Shown here: positions 23,611 to 31,533 of the stretch, in pieces
Layout of the letters: each line of letters opens with the position of its first letter
Numbering within the stretch: the stretch's first letter is position 1
Assembly: GCA_947451045.1 (NCBI GenBank)
Contig: CANFXM010000010.1
Coordinates: 1-37,871 of the forward strand
DNA length: 37,871 bases
From: Actinomycetota bacterium
GTDB lineage: Bacteria; Actinomycetota; Actinomycetes; Nanopelagicales; Nanopelagicaceae
Direction of reading: 5' to 3'
The notes under the pieces: generated by a model
What the model was told of the DNA's origin: nothing
The model's database searches: none
Seen by the model: only the letters and a program-made list of their open reading frames with translations
Program-made: the position numbers and the translations under genes

Positions 23611-24397
23611 CGACAGCAGCGCTCTTTCCAACATGCAGAAATTCTTGGTAGGCATCGATTACAGCGCCTGGTTCGCCTCGCTGAATGAGTTTTCCTTTAT
23701 GTAACCAAACTACATCGTTACAAACTTCTCTAAGTGTCAGCATCGCATGACTTACAAGTATTAAAGCTCGATCTTGGCCACGTAACTCTTTGAGTCGATT
23801 GAAGCTCTTCTCTTTGAATTTAGCATCACCGGTACTAAGTGCTTCATCCACGATCAAAATATCTGGCTTTACTGTAGCGGCCACAGAGAAAGCTAAGCGG
23901 GCATACATACCTGATGAATAGCTACGCATTGGTGAATCAATAGCCTCTCCCAATTCAGAAAAGTCAGCAATTTCTTCAAAATTTTCTTCAATCTGTTCTT
24001 GCGATAAACCAGCAGCAAGGCCACCAAGGTAAACATTTTGACGTCCCGTCATTGCCGGATTGAAACCAACGCCTAATGCAAGCAAGGTACTTACGCTTCC
24101 ATACACTTCAACGCGACCCTGAGTAGGTGGCAAAATTCCAGCAATCACTCGCATTAAAGTTGACTTACCAGCACCGTTTGCGCCAATGACACCGAGCACT
24201 TGTCCATAATCAATATCCAAATTTATGTCATTGAGTGCATGAATTGTTCGAACTTGTTTTCCGCCACCACCGAAAGAATTTAGTCGTGCCTTAAGCGTTG
24301 GTCGACGATCAATTGCTGTTTTATAAATTAGTCCAACATTACGCACCGATACGGCAATGTTTTCGGAAAGAAGATTGTTATTAGAGTCGTACGGCAA
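23597..24397 (-). CDS. wzt: ABC polysaccharide exporter ATP-binding protein (Wzt-like)
   Basis: 266 residues. Walker A GANGAGKST, the signature YSSGMYARLAFS and Walker B LIVDEALS followed by D-loop STGDAKF are intact. The sequence resembles TagH/RfbE/Wzt ATPases that energise export of lipid-linked teichoic acid, O-antigen or galactan. It ends soon after the ATPase domain and lacks the C-terminal carbohydrate-recognition domain of long Wzt proteins, so cap-dependent substrate selection is unlikely. I chose the TTG at 24397 because AGGGAG lies seven bases before it; it overlaps the permease by 17 bases. In M. tuberculosis the comparable pair (Rv3781/Rv3783) exports galactan. Confidence 0.87.
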   Translation of the reverse strand: MPYDSNNNLLSENIAVSVRNVGLIYKTAIDRRPTLKARLNSFGGGGKQVRTIHALNDINLDIDYGQVLGVIGANGAGKSTLMRVIAGILPPTQGRVEVYGSVSTLLALGVGFNPAMTGRQNVYLGGLAAGLSQEQIEENFEEIADFSELGEAIDSPMRSYSSGMYARLAFSVAATVKPDILIVDEALSTGDAKFKEKSFNRLKELRGQDRALILVSHAMLTLREVCNDVVWLHKGKLIQRGEPGAVIDAYQEFLHVGKSAAVDEDL

Positions 24398-25208
24398 ATT
24401 CGCGCTCCCTTGAAAGAAAGAAGTATGTGCCGATGACAAATATTGCAACCGCCCATATTAGTCCTGCTAATAATTTATGCATTGATGGAGCCTGTGCATG
24501 CACAACTGCACGAGACCAAGAATCCAAGATCGGAAACAATGGATTTACATATTGCATGAGTCGTAATTTCGGTTTCAGGCTGGAGGCTTCATAAAGAATA
24601 GGAGAGAGATAAAGCATGGTTCTGTTGAAATACGGCAAGAAGCTCGCTACGTCTCGGAAATAAACGTTTACACACGCAATTGCAATCGATAAACCCAATG
24701 CAAATAGCGCCGTAATGAGAAAGACTGGAATTGCCCACAACATCTGCCAACCAAAAGGTAGACCAACGATGATGCGAATTATTAAGAATACAAAAAGTGT
24801 TGGGATAAATTTAAATATCGCAATAATTGTGGCTGAAATTGGCAACATGATTCTAGGAAAAGCAGTGTTTAGAATTAATTTCTGACCAGCCGTAACTGAC
24901 TTCACGCCACCCGTAAGGCTGTGGCTTACCAAATAGAATAGAAACAAACTTGCAGTGAGGTGTGCGTAGCGCGTTGTATCACTACGTCCTCCAATTATTA
25001 CAACCAGGAGAAAATAAACACCAGAAAGTAATAATGGATTTAGTACAAGCCAGAGCTGTCCAAAAACAGAGTCAAAATGCTGCTCACGCAATTCCGATTT
25101 TGAGAATTGTGAAATGAAGGTTCTGCGTTGCCAGAGCGATTTCCAATATCGCCCCAGTGGCGGTAAACCCGCTCGAAAAGGTTCATAAACTTGAACTGGA
25201 GCCTTCAT
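24381..25208 (-). CDS. wzm: ABC-2 type polysaccharide exporter permease (Wzm-like)
   Basis: 275 residues with six membrane helices in the ABC-2 arrangement (roughly 55-75, 88-106, 120-150, 160-185, 196-216 and 243-265). The conserved amphipathic start (KSLWQRRTFISQFSKSELREQH, in part) and NVYFRDVASFLPYF before helix 5 are typical of Wzm/TagG permeases. With the ATPase encoded downstream it would flip a lipid-linked envelope polysaccharide. The ATG at 25208 is preferred to a GTG at 25214 because TAGCCT lies 7 bases upstream of the ATG. Substrate is inferred from neighbours only. Confidence 0.87.
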   Translation of the reverse strand: MKAPVQVYEPFRAGLPPLGRYWKSLWQRRTFISQFSKSELREQHFDSVFGQLWLVLNPLLLSGVYFLLVVIIGGRSDTTRYAHLTASLFLFYLVSHSLTGGVKSVTAGQKLILNTAFPRIMLPISATIIAIFKFIPTLFVFLIIRIIVGLPFGWQMLWAIPVFLITALFALGLSIAIACVNVYFRDVASFLPYFNRTMLYLSPILYEASSLKPKLRLMQYVNPLFPILDSWSRAVVHAQAPSMHKLLAGLIWAVAIFVIGTYFFLSREREFAVRL

Positions 25209-25215
25209 AGACACA

Positions 25216-25221
25216 AGGCTA
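25216..25221 (-). promoter_or_regulatory. -10 element TAGCCT, 7 bases before the wzm ATG (leaderless)
   Basis: TANNNT-N7-ATG on the minus strand in the 38-base gap after the glycosyltransferase gene; no Shine-Dalgarno. Confidence 0.5.
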
Positions 25222-25246
25222 CCTTAGGAGAGCTGTGAACGAGCTA

Positions 25247-26248
25247 TTACTGAGCGCGTGGAACTAGTGATTTGGGTGAAGTAATGAATCCCAGACCCCA
25301 AGAAAAATGCATGACAAGCAAAATAAGAGGGAGACATATAACTTCTCCGAATGATTTTCCAATCACCTTTGATGCAAAGAGAATAAAAAGTATATATAAC
25401 GTAACGGGTATCCAGAAAATTGGAGCTACGAGAGAACCGAGAAGAATTGATAAAAAACTCCCAAGAACTGCAATCGGTGGAGCTAAATATCTGTAATTAA
25501 CGGTTTTCTTATGAGTTCTGGCGACAACGCGGCGCCATCGACCGTAATTGAAATATTGTTTTGCAAGTGCACGAAGACTCGAGCGAGGCCTGTAAGTAAC
25601 TACTAATCGTGGATCAAAATAAACCAAGCCTCCTGCATTTCGTAATCTGTAGTTTAATTCCCAATCTTGAGCTCTAATAAATTCTTCGTTATATCCATTG
25701 ATTGCCATCAACGCTTCTCGTCTAAATGCACCTAAATAAACAGTATCGACTTCACCAGCACCGCCACCGGTATGGAATCGGGATGCACCAACTCCAAAAA
25801 CACTTTTCATCGCGTGCGCAACTCCACGTTCGAAAATACTTCTTCCTTGGGCATCCATAATTCCGCCAACATTTACAGCGCCAGTCTCTGTCAATACTGT
25901 AAAAATTAAACTCAAATAATTCTTGGGTATTTCAGAATGAGCATCTACTCGCACAATGATCGGAAAATGAGAGGAACCGATTGCTAGATTGAGAGCAGAG
26001 GCGGTTCGTCCTGAGGGGTTTGAAACAATGTGAATACGCGAATCTTTTTTTGCTAACTCATTCGCCAGTAATTCTGTACCATCACTTGAAGGCCCAATCG
26101 CAAGAACGATTTCTAGCTCACCAGTGAAATCCTGAGAAATAATTGAGTGGATTGACTCTTCTAAATGAGATGCTTCATTAAGTACGGGCAGAATGACAGA
26201 AATCGCCCTCTTCGGTGAGCCATATAACTCATTTGCTGATGTCGTCAT
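25247..26248 (-). CDS. GT2 family glycosyltransferase (ExoA-like) with C-terminal membrane helices
   Basis: 333 residues. GT-A motifs: VILPVLNEASHLEESI, SSDGTELL, the DxD-like VRVDAHS near residue 100, GGGAGEVDTVYLGAF, and the ED-equivalent RAQDWELNYRL near 195. Two or three membrane helices follow residue 255. This form resembles ExoA/succinoglycan-type enzymes that add a sugar to a lipid-linked chain at the inner face of the membrane. Neighbours (Wzm/Wzt exporter, LCP ligase, UDP-glucose dehydrogenase) point to envelope polysaccharide synthesis. TAGCGT is 9 bases before the ATG, a looser fit to the leaderless pattern; a GGTGGGG stretch could act as a weak Shine-Dalgarno. Confidence 0.88.
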   Translation of the reverse strand: MTTSANELYGSPKRAISVILPVLNEASHLEESIHSIISQDFTGELEIVLAIGPSSDGTELLANELAKKDSRIHIVSNPSGRTASALNLAIGSSHFPIIVRVDAHSEIPKNYLSLIFTVLTETGAVNVGGIMDAQGRSIFERGVAHAMKSVFGVGASRFHTGGGAGEVDTVYLGAFRREALMAINGYNEEFIRAQDWELNYRLRNAGGLVYFDPRLVVTYRPRSSLRALAKQYFNYGRWRRVVARTHKKTVNYRYLAPPIAVLGSFLSILLGSLVAPIFWIPVTLYILFILFASKVIGKSFGEVICLPLILLVMHFSWGLGFITSPKSLVPRAQ

Positions 26249-26272
26249 AACCCCACCACGCTATCGCCCAAG

Positions 26273-26278
26273 TACGCT
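26273..26278 (+). promoter_or_regulatory. -10 element TACGCT, 6 bases before the LCP gene GTG (leaderless)
   Basis: TANNNT-N6-GTG in the 36-base gap shared with the divergent glycosyltransferase gene. A CTCCTT between the hexamer and GTG is not a Shine-Dalgarno on this strand. Confidence 0.5.
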
Positions 26279-26284
26279 CTCCTT

Positions 26285-27403
26285 GTGAAAGCGACGCGTC
26301 CGATAAGAATTATTACAACTTTATCAGTTGCAATAATTTTCTTCTCTGCATTCTCGTGGCTTGCCCTCGGACACGTAAGTGGCTCTCTGAGTCGAATTGA
26401 TGTTTTCGGCGGGTTGAAATCACGACCTCAAAAAACTTCAACAGCGTTGAATTATCTTCTCGTTGGTTCAGACACACGAGTCGGTTTAACCCCTGCGCAA
26501 TTAAAACTGCTCCGTGTTGGAAGTACTAAATCAGCAGCTGGGGCCCGCTCCGACACCATGCTCTTAGTTCACATCAGTAAAGCGCGCGATAAAGCAATGA
26601 TCATTTCTATCCCTCGAGATTCACTTGTGACAGTGCCTGCTCACTTAGGTATGGACGGCAAGAGTCAAGCACCCGAATCGCAAGCAAAAATCAATGCTGC
26701 ATTCGCGTGGGGTGGTGCACCGTTATTGATTCAAACATTCGAGGCAAAATCAAATTTACATATAGATCACTATCTTGAAATTAACTTTGCAGGTTTTGCT
26801 GGAATTGTCGATTCTATTGGCGGAATCGAAGTATGTACCAAACGCGACATCAATGATCCAAAAAGTCACTTAGTACTCAGTGCTGGAATACATACTCTCG
26901 ATGGAGTTGAAGCGTTGAAATATGTTCGTACTCGTGACTTCGATGGAATGGGTGATTTAGGGCGTATGCAACGTCAGCAACAATTCATGAGTGCAGTACT
27001 TCGCAAGGCGACAAGTTCTGGAGTGCTTCTCAATCCATTGAAGTTGGTTAGTTTTTTCAATGCCGCGATTTCAAGTATTAAAACTGATTCATCCTTAAAT
27101 CAGAGTGATTTATTGACTCTCGTAAAGCAGATGAAGAATCTCTCACCTGGAAAAGTTCGCACATTAACAATTCCACTGGGCAACTCAAATGCAAGTGTTC
27201 CAGGTCTAGGTTCCGTCGTTACGTGGGATCCAGTCCTTGCGCCAGAATTATTCCAACGCTTGCGCGATGATCTTCCAATTGTGGACGTTGTCACTGCGAC
27301 CCCTTCACCAAGTTCTTCCGCGGCCGCCAAGGCAAAAACCACCGTAGTAGATAAATTCAAGACGCGTACAGCTGCAGAAAATCCTTGCGGAAGCTTGAAA
27401 TAG
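26285..27403 (+). CDS. LytR-CpsA-Psr (LCP) family envelope polymer ligase
   Basis: 372 residues. One N-terminal membrane helix (about 9-29) anchors an extracytoplasmic LCP domain. Conserved arginines and aspartates are visible in LVGSDTR, GARSDTM, ISIPRDS and YVRTRDFDGMGDLGRMQRQ. LCP proteins transfer lipid-linked glycopolymers such as teichoic acid or arabinogalactan onto peptidoglycan or protein. It lies between the Wzm/Wzt-GT2 block and ugd and is the likely last step for the polymer exported by Wzm/Wzt. The C-terminal tail (about 335-372) is low in complexity, Ser/Ala/Thr-rich. The start is GTG. ugd follows 24 bases later with its own -10 element. Confidence 0.9.
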   Translation: MKATRPIRIITTLSVAIIFFSAFSWLALGHVSGSLSRIDVFGGLKSRPQKTSTALNYLLVGSDTRVGLTPAQLKLLRVGSTKSAAGARSDTMLLVHISKARDKAMIISIPRDSLVTVPAHLGMDGKSQAPESQAKINAAFAWGGAPLLIQTFEAKSNLHIDHYLEINFAGFAGIVDSIGGIEVCTKRDINDPKSHLVLSAGIHTLDGVEALKYVRTRDFDGMGDLGRMQRQQQFMSAVLRKATSSGVLLNPLKLVSFFNAAISSIKTDSSLNQSDLLTLVKQMKNLSPGKVRTLTIPLGNSNASVPGLGSVVTWDPVLAPELFQRLRDDLPIVDVVTATPSPSSSAAAKAKTTVVDKFKTRTAAENPCGSLK

Positions 27404-27415
27404 GAAAGCAAAAGA

Positions 27416-27421
27416 TAGACT
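27416..27421 (+). promoter_or_regulatory. -10 element TAGACT, 6 bases before the ugd ATG (leaderless)
   Basis: TANNNT-N6-ATG in the 24-base gap after the LCP gene; no correctly spaced Shine-Dalgarno. Confidence 0.55.
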
Positions 27422-27427
27422 CCTAAT

Positions 27428-28738
27428 ATGGCATTGAAACTCTCCGTTGTAGGCACGGGCTATTTAGGCGCTACGCATGCTGCGTGTATGTCATCACTTG
27501 GTTTCACTGTTGTTGGTGTCGATACTGATGCACAAAAAGTTGCTCAGCTCTCAAAAGGGGAATTACCCTTTTATGAACCTGGATTAGACACACTTCTTTT
27601 ACAAGAGATTGAATCAGGAAGGCTCACCTTCACAACTGATTTTTCAGCAGTGGCAGATGCTGATGTGCACTTTATTTGTGTTGGAACGCCTCAAAGTAAA
27701 GATGGCCTCGCAGCAGATCTGACATATGTAAAAGCATCAGTTGCGGCAATTGCTCCTTTTTTGAAAGATAACTCCTTAGTTGTCGGAAAATCAACAGTGC
27801 CTGTAGGAACTGCACAAATGTTGAGAGAACAACTTTCAAAAAGCGCGCCCCATGCCGACTTAGCGTGGAATCCAGAATTTTTGCGCGAAGGTTTTGCCGT
27901 TGAAGATACTTTGAAGCCAAATCGTTTAGTTGTTGGCGTTGTAACTGATCGCGCGGAACAAATTCTCAAAGAAGTATATGCCTCGATCATTGCCCTTGAT
28001 ACTCCTTGGATTCGCGCTGATCTCCCTACTGCCGAATTAGTCAAAGTTGCAGCGAATTCATTCCTCGCAACAAAAATTTCATTTATTAATGCAATGGCTG
28101 AAGTATGCGAAGCAGCAGGTGGAGATGTGACTGTGCTCGCAAAAGCAATTGGATATGACCCACGTATCGGTCATCGATTCTTACAAGCAGGAATTGGTTT
28201 CGGCGGTGGGTGTCTTCCAAAAGATATTCGTGCCTTCATGGCCCGCGCCGAAGAACTAGGTGCGAAACAAGCCCTGGATTTCTTGCGCGAAATTGATGAA
28301 ATCAATCTACGTGCTCGCCAGCGGGTGATTGATGTAGTCCGTTCTGATTTATCTGAAGATCTCACTAAATATAAAATCGCAGTACTTGGTGCAACGTTTA
28401 AACCAGATAGCGATGATGTACGCGATTCCCCTGCACTCGATATCGCTGCTCAATTACATGCAGCAGGTGCAAAAGTTGTAGTCCACGATCCAAAGGGAAT
28501 TGAACCTGCCCGTAAGCGTTTTCCAACATTGACATTTGAAGAAAATGTCGAAAATGCTGTAGTCGATGCAGATGCAATTCTGCACTTGACTGAATGGAAA
28601 GAATATAGAGCCCTCGATCCGCAACGTATTGGATCTATCGTAAAATCAAAATTGATTATTGATGGGCGCAATATGCTCGATCGAGATTTATGGCGTGCAG
28701 CAGGATGGCGCTTTCATGCATTAGGACGCACCGATTAA
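27428..28738 (+). CDS. ugd: UDP-glucose 6-dehydrogenase
   Basis: 436 residues. The N-terminal NAD-binding site VGTGYLGATHA is at about 8-18, GKSTVPVGT near 119-127 lines the site, and the catalytic Cys262 is in GFGGGCLPKD. The C-terminal domain (FKPDSDDVRDSPALDIA) binds UDP. It oxidises UDP-glucose twice with NAD+ to UDP-glucuronate, a precursor for acidic envelope polysaccharides. Its placement after an LCP ligase and near two glycosyltransferases and an exporter suggests a uronate-containing surface polymer. UDP-N-acetylmannosamine dehydrogenases are related, but the motif set fits Ugd better. The following CoA-binding protein gene overlaps its stop if translation begins at ATT. Confidence 0.92.
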   Translation: MALKLSVVGTGYLGATHAACMSSLGFTVVGVDTDAQKVAQLSKGELPFYEPGLDTLLLQEIESGRLTFTTDFSAVADADVHFICVGTPQSKDGLAADLTYVKASVAAIAPFLKDNSLVVGKSTVPVGTAQMLREQLSKSAPHADLAWNPEFLREGFAVEDTLKPNRLVVGVVTDRAEQILKEVYASIIALDTPWIRADLPTAELVKVAANSFLATKISFINAMAEVCEAAGGDVTVLAKAIGYDPRIGHRFLQAGIGFGGGCLPKDIRAFMARAEELGAKQALDFLREIDEINLRARQRVIDVVRSDLSEDLTKYKIAVLGATFKPDSDDVRDSPALDIAAQLHAAGAKVVVHDPKGIEPARKRFPTLTFEENVENAVVDADAILHLTEWKEYRALDPQRIGSIVKSKLIIDGRNMLDRDLWRAAGWRFHALGRTD

Positions 28739-29129
28739 TACTCAAAAAGAGATTGATGCGGTACTCGAACTAAAAATATGGGCAGTGGTTGGACTTGGAA
28801 ATAATCCAGATCGTGCAGCCTTCGGTGTTTCAAAGTTATTGCAAGACAAGGGCCACCAAATAATTCCCGTTTATCCTCGCGCTGAAGTCGTACATGGTGA
28901 AATAGGCTACAAAACTCTTTCAGATATTCCAGAAAAAGTTGATGTTGTGGATTGTTTCGTGAATTCAACTTTGGTTGGAAAAGTTGTAGATGAAGCAATT
29001 GCCATAGGGGCTAAAGCAGTCTGGTTACAACTCGATGTGATTGATGAAAAAGCGGTTGCTAGAGCCGAAGCTGCTGGGTTGATTGCAATCATGGATCGTT
29101 GCCCTGCAATTGAGTATAGAAAAAAGTAA
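28734..29129 (+). CDS. CoA-binding (YccU-like) protein, probably with a non-canonical ATT start
   Basis: The recognisable chain begins KIWAVVGLGNNPDRAAFGV and ends VWLQLDV...IAIMDRCPAIEYRKK, a small CoA_binding-2/YccU Rossmann protein of unknown function. In this family a short helix precedes the first strand; here it is encoded (INTQKEIDAVLEL) but the frame has no ATG, GTG or TTG between an in-frame stop at 28722 and GTG at 28785, which falls inside the first strand. ATT at 28734 has AGGA seven bases upstream and overlaps the ugd stop, so I propose it as the start (131 residues). ATT at 28752 and a truncated product from GTG at 28785 are alternatives. Confidence 0.7.
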   Translation: MNTQKEIDAVLELKIWAVVGLGNNPDRAAFGVSKLLQDKGHQIIPVYPRAEVVHGEIGYKTLSDIPEKVDVVDCFVNSTLVGKVVDEAIAIGAKAVWLQLDVIDEKAVARAEAAGLIAIMDRCPAIEYRKK

Positions 29130-29130
29130 A

Positions 29131-29637
29131 TCAGAAACCAGTCTTTTGATTTCGCTTAGCCGTAAGGCTTGCACCCTTCGCTTTCGCTTCTGTATTGAGA
29201 TCATCGAGGGCAGTAGAAACCTTCGCTAAAATCTTTTCATTACTAATTCCAAGTATTCTGACGGCAAGTAATGCAGCATTTTTTGCATTTCCCACACCAA
29301 CGGTGGCAACTGGAACCCCGGCGGGCATTTGAACAATTGAAAGTAAAGAATCCATACCATCGAGATTCTTTAGTGCAACCGGAACTCCGATGACAGGAAG
29401 TGGCGTCAGAGATGCAACCATTCCTGGTAAATGTGCGGCCCCACCGGCACCTGCAATGATTACCTTGAAACCATTCTTAGCTGCATTCTGCGCAAATGCG
29501 ACCATTTCTAGTGGCATCCGATGTGCTGAAACAACTTCTGCACTATAAGAAATTCCAAAAGTATCTAGAACTTTTGCTGCTTCTTCCATAATTGGCCAGT
29601 CAGAATCTGAACCCATGATGATTGCAACATCACTCAT
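29131..29637 (-). CDS. purE: N5-carboxyaminoimidazole ribonucleotide mutase
   Basis: 168 residues of class I PurE. Motifs: [10 protein letters not shown] (CO2/nucleotide loop), SAHRMP with the catalytic histidine, and [11 protein letters not shown]. It converts N5-CAIR from PurK to CAIR in purine synthesis. Translation starts inside the end of purK (8-base overlap), so PurE and PurK are coupled. Its TGA stop is separated from the opposing CoA-binding gene stop by a single base. Confidence 0.95.
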   Translation of the reverse strand: MSDVAIIMGSDSDWPIMEEAAKVLDTFGISYSAEVVSAHRMPLEMVAFAQNAAKNGFKVIIAGAGGAAHLPGMVASLTPLPVIGVPVALKNLDGMDSLLSIVQMPAGVPVATVGVGNAKNAALLAVRILGISNEKILAKVSTALDDLNTEAKAKGASLTAKRNQKTGF

Positions 29638-30742
29638 CTATTTCTCCACTCATATAGGCCAAGGCATGTTCTACATCTGCGCGTAATTCTACGAGATGAT
29701 CTCCTAAAGCGTTAATATGACCAATTTTGCGCCCAGGTCTGACCTCTTTTTTATAATGATGAAACTTAAGATCAGGATTACGCGCCATGAGATGGAGGTA
29801 CGGACGATACATATCGTTTTTATCTCCACCGAGAATATTTCCCATCACCGCATTGCGCGCCGTCATTGATGGATCACCTAATGGTAAATCTAGAATTGCA
29901 CGAAGGTGCTGTTCAAATTGTGAAGTTCGTGAACCATCTATAGTCCAATGCCCCGAATTATGAGGACGCATTGCAAGTTCATTTACGAAAAGTTCTTCAC
30001 CGCGAACAAATATTTCGACGGCCATCACACCCACTACGCCGACGTGAGCAGCGATATCTAAGGCTAACTTCTGTGCCTTAGCGCTAAGACTTTCCGACAA
30101 ATCTGGTGCTGGAGTAATTGTCATCGTACAAATGCCATCTTTTTGCACTGTTTGCGTTGGTGTCCATGAAGTAGCTTGACCGTGGGGTGATCTAGAAACC
30201 ATCACAGCTATCTCGTAATCAAAATCTATAACTTCTTCAATCAGTAATTGGGTGTTTCCTTCCAGAATTTCTTCAAGTTGCTCATGTGTAGTAACTTTCC
30301 AGACTCCCCGACCGTCATATCCTCCTGAAATTGATTTTGCTATGACTGGGAAAGTACGTACATCTTCGGCTCTTGAAATAACACTCCACGCTGGTCCTTT
30401 GAAATCTTTGAGAAATTCGCGCATTTCGACTTTGTTTTGCGAATACACAAATGATGCTGAACTAGGGCGAACAACCACTCCATCTGCTTCTAGAGCTTTT
30501 ATTATTGAAAGCGGAATGAGTTCGTGCTCAAATGTGACTACATCACATTTTTTGGCAAAAGCTCGGACTGTTTCTAAATCACGAAAATCACCAATTACAG
30601 AGTGCGTTATCTGGGCTCCCGAATCATTCTGATCATTTGCAAGGAGCAGTAAGTCAATTCCTAACGCCGTTGCCGGAGCAACCATCATCCGTGCTAACTG
30701 ACCTGCACCAATGACCCCAATGGTTGGAAATGAATTCTTCAC
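29630..30742 (-). CDS. purK: 5-(carboxyamino)imidazole ribonucleotide synthase
   Basis: 370 residues of the ATP-grasp superfamily. [13 protein letters not shown] at the N-terminus, [45 protein letters not shown] are standard PurK landmarks. It makes N5-CAIR from AIR, bicarbonate and ATP, the step before PurE. The start is GTG, 5 bases after the birA stop. TACGAT lies exactly 7 bases before that GTG and there is no Shine-Dalgarno, so purK may have its own leaderless transcript beginning at the end of birA. Confidence 0.94.
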   Translation of the reverse strand: MKNSFPTIGVIGAGQLARMMVAPATALGIDLLLLANDQNDSGAQITHSVIGDFRDLETVRAFAKKCDVVTFEHELIPLSIIKALEADGVVVRPSSASFVYSQNKVEMREFLKDFKGPAWSVISRAEDVRTFPVIAKSISGGYDGRGVWKVTTHEQLEEILEGNTQLLIEEVIDFDYEIAVMVSRSPHGQATSWTPTQTVQKDGICTMTITPAPDLSESLSAKAQKLALDIAAHVGVVGVMAVEIFVRGEELFVNELAMRPHNSGHWTIDGSRTSQFEQHLRAILDLPLGDPSMTARNAVMGNILGGDKNDMYRPYLHLMARNPDLKFHHYKKEVRPGRKIGHINALGDHLVELRADVEHALAYMSGEIDE

Positions 30743-30747
30743 GAGCG

Positions 30748-31515
30748 TTATCGTAGATGAATCACATCGCCGGCGCTGACATGAATTCCATTATCAAGAA
30801 TAAGTTCACCAATGTGCGAAATTCCCGTTGCCATGCCTTCTAAAATTTGCCCGCCTGGCAACTCGACTCGAACTTGTTTTCCGATGGTTGTACTCGCTCT
30901 CTCGTAGCGATCAACAAGACTTATGCCTGTCTCCCATTCTCGGAACAGTTCACTAAATGAAATAAGAATCTGTGCAAGTATCTGATTTCTATCACTTAGC
31001 TTTGATCCTTCCAAAGCGAGAGATGTCGCATTGGGTACTGGTAATTCATCCTGTCTCATTGAAACATTGAGTCCTATACCGATAATAATTCCATCAGCTA
31101 GAGCCTGAGCAATAAGTCCGGCACATTTTTTTTCATCTACTAGACAATCATTTGGCCATTTTAAATCTAACTGAATTGATGAATCTAATTTTGATATCGC
31201 ACTTACAACACTCAATCCTGCAATAAGTGGGATAAAGCCCCACTCTTCTTTCTTCCTACGTGGTTTTATATAAAAAGAAAATAGAAGTGCTGAACTTTTT
31301 GGTGCTTCAAAAGTTCTATCTAATCTTCCACGGCCACTAGTTTGATATTCAGTAGTAAGTACTTGTCCATCAAAGGCAATACCCGAAGAAATAATTTGTG
31401 CGAGATCATTCTGCGTGGAGCCAGTGAATTCGACCACGCTTACTCGCCAGTACGGCGTAATTAGTGAATTGATAACCGCTTCATCAAGGGGGGTTCTTAG
31501 CACTTCATTGCTCAC
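30748..31515 (-). CDS. birA: biotin--[acetyl-CoA-carboxylase] ligase
   Basis: 255 residues. The catalytic domain has the GRGRLDR loop (canonical GRGRxxR) that binds biotinyl-AMP, KWPNDCLVD with the active-site lysine region, and IGIGLNVS; a short C-terminal beta domain closes the chain. There is no N-terminal helix-turn-helix, so unlike E. coli BirA it should not act as a repressor. It attaches biotin to the AccA subunit encoded divergently at 33884 (predicted Lys536). The GTG at 31515 is preferred because TACGGT lies 7 bases upstream; an ATG at 31548 would run into accD. Confidence 0.92.
   Translation of the reverse strand: MSNEVLRTPLDEAVINSLITPYWRVSVVEFTGSTQNDLAQIISSGIAFDGQVLTTEYQTSGRGRLDRTFEAPKSSALLFSFYIKPRRKKEEWGFIPLIAGLSVVSAISKLDSSIQLDLKWPNDCLVDEKKCAGLIAQALADGIIIGIGLNVSMRQDELPVPNATSLALEGSKLSDRNQILAQILISFSELFREWETGISLVDRYERASTTIGKQVRVELPGGQILEGMATGISHIGELILDNGIHVSAGDVIHLR
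30750..30755 (-). promoter_or_regulatory. -10 element TACGAT, 7 bases before the purK GTG (leaderless)
   Basis: TANNNT-N7-GTG on the minus strand, covering the last codons of birA; no Shine-Dalgarno before purK. Confidence 0.45.
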
Positions 31516-31533
31516 GCCTAGTACCGTAGGGGT
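31516..31533. promoter_or_regulatory. 18-bp birA-accD gap with overlapping divergent -10 elements
   Basis: The gap reads GCCTAGTACCGTAGGGGT. On the plus strand TACCGT (31522-31527) is 6 bases before the accD ATG; on the minus strand TACGGT (31528-31523) is 7 bases before the birA GTG. The two hexamers share TACCGTA. Neither gene has a Shine-Dalgarno, so both mRNAs should be leaderless and RNA polymerase could open only one direction at a time. Confidence 0.6.

Noticed and set aside
24398-24448. ATG start for the Wzt-like gene at 24448
   Set aside because: Would overlap the permease by 68 bases; the TTG at 24397 has an AGGGAG at the right distance.
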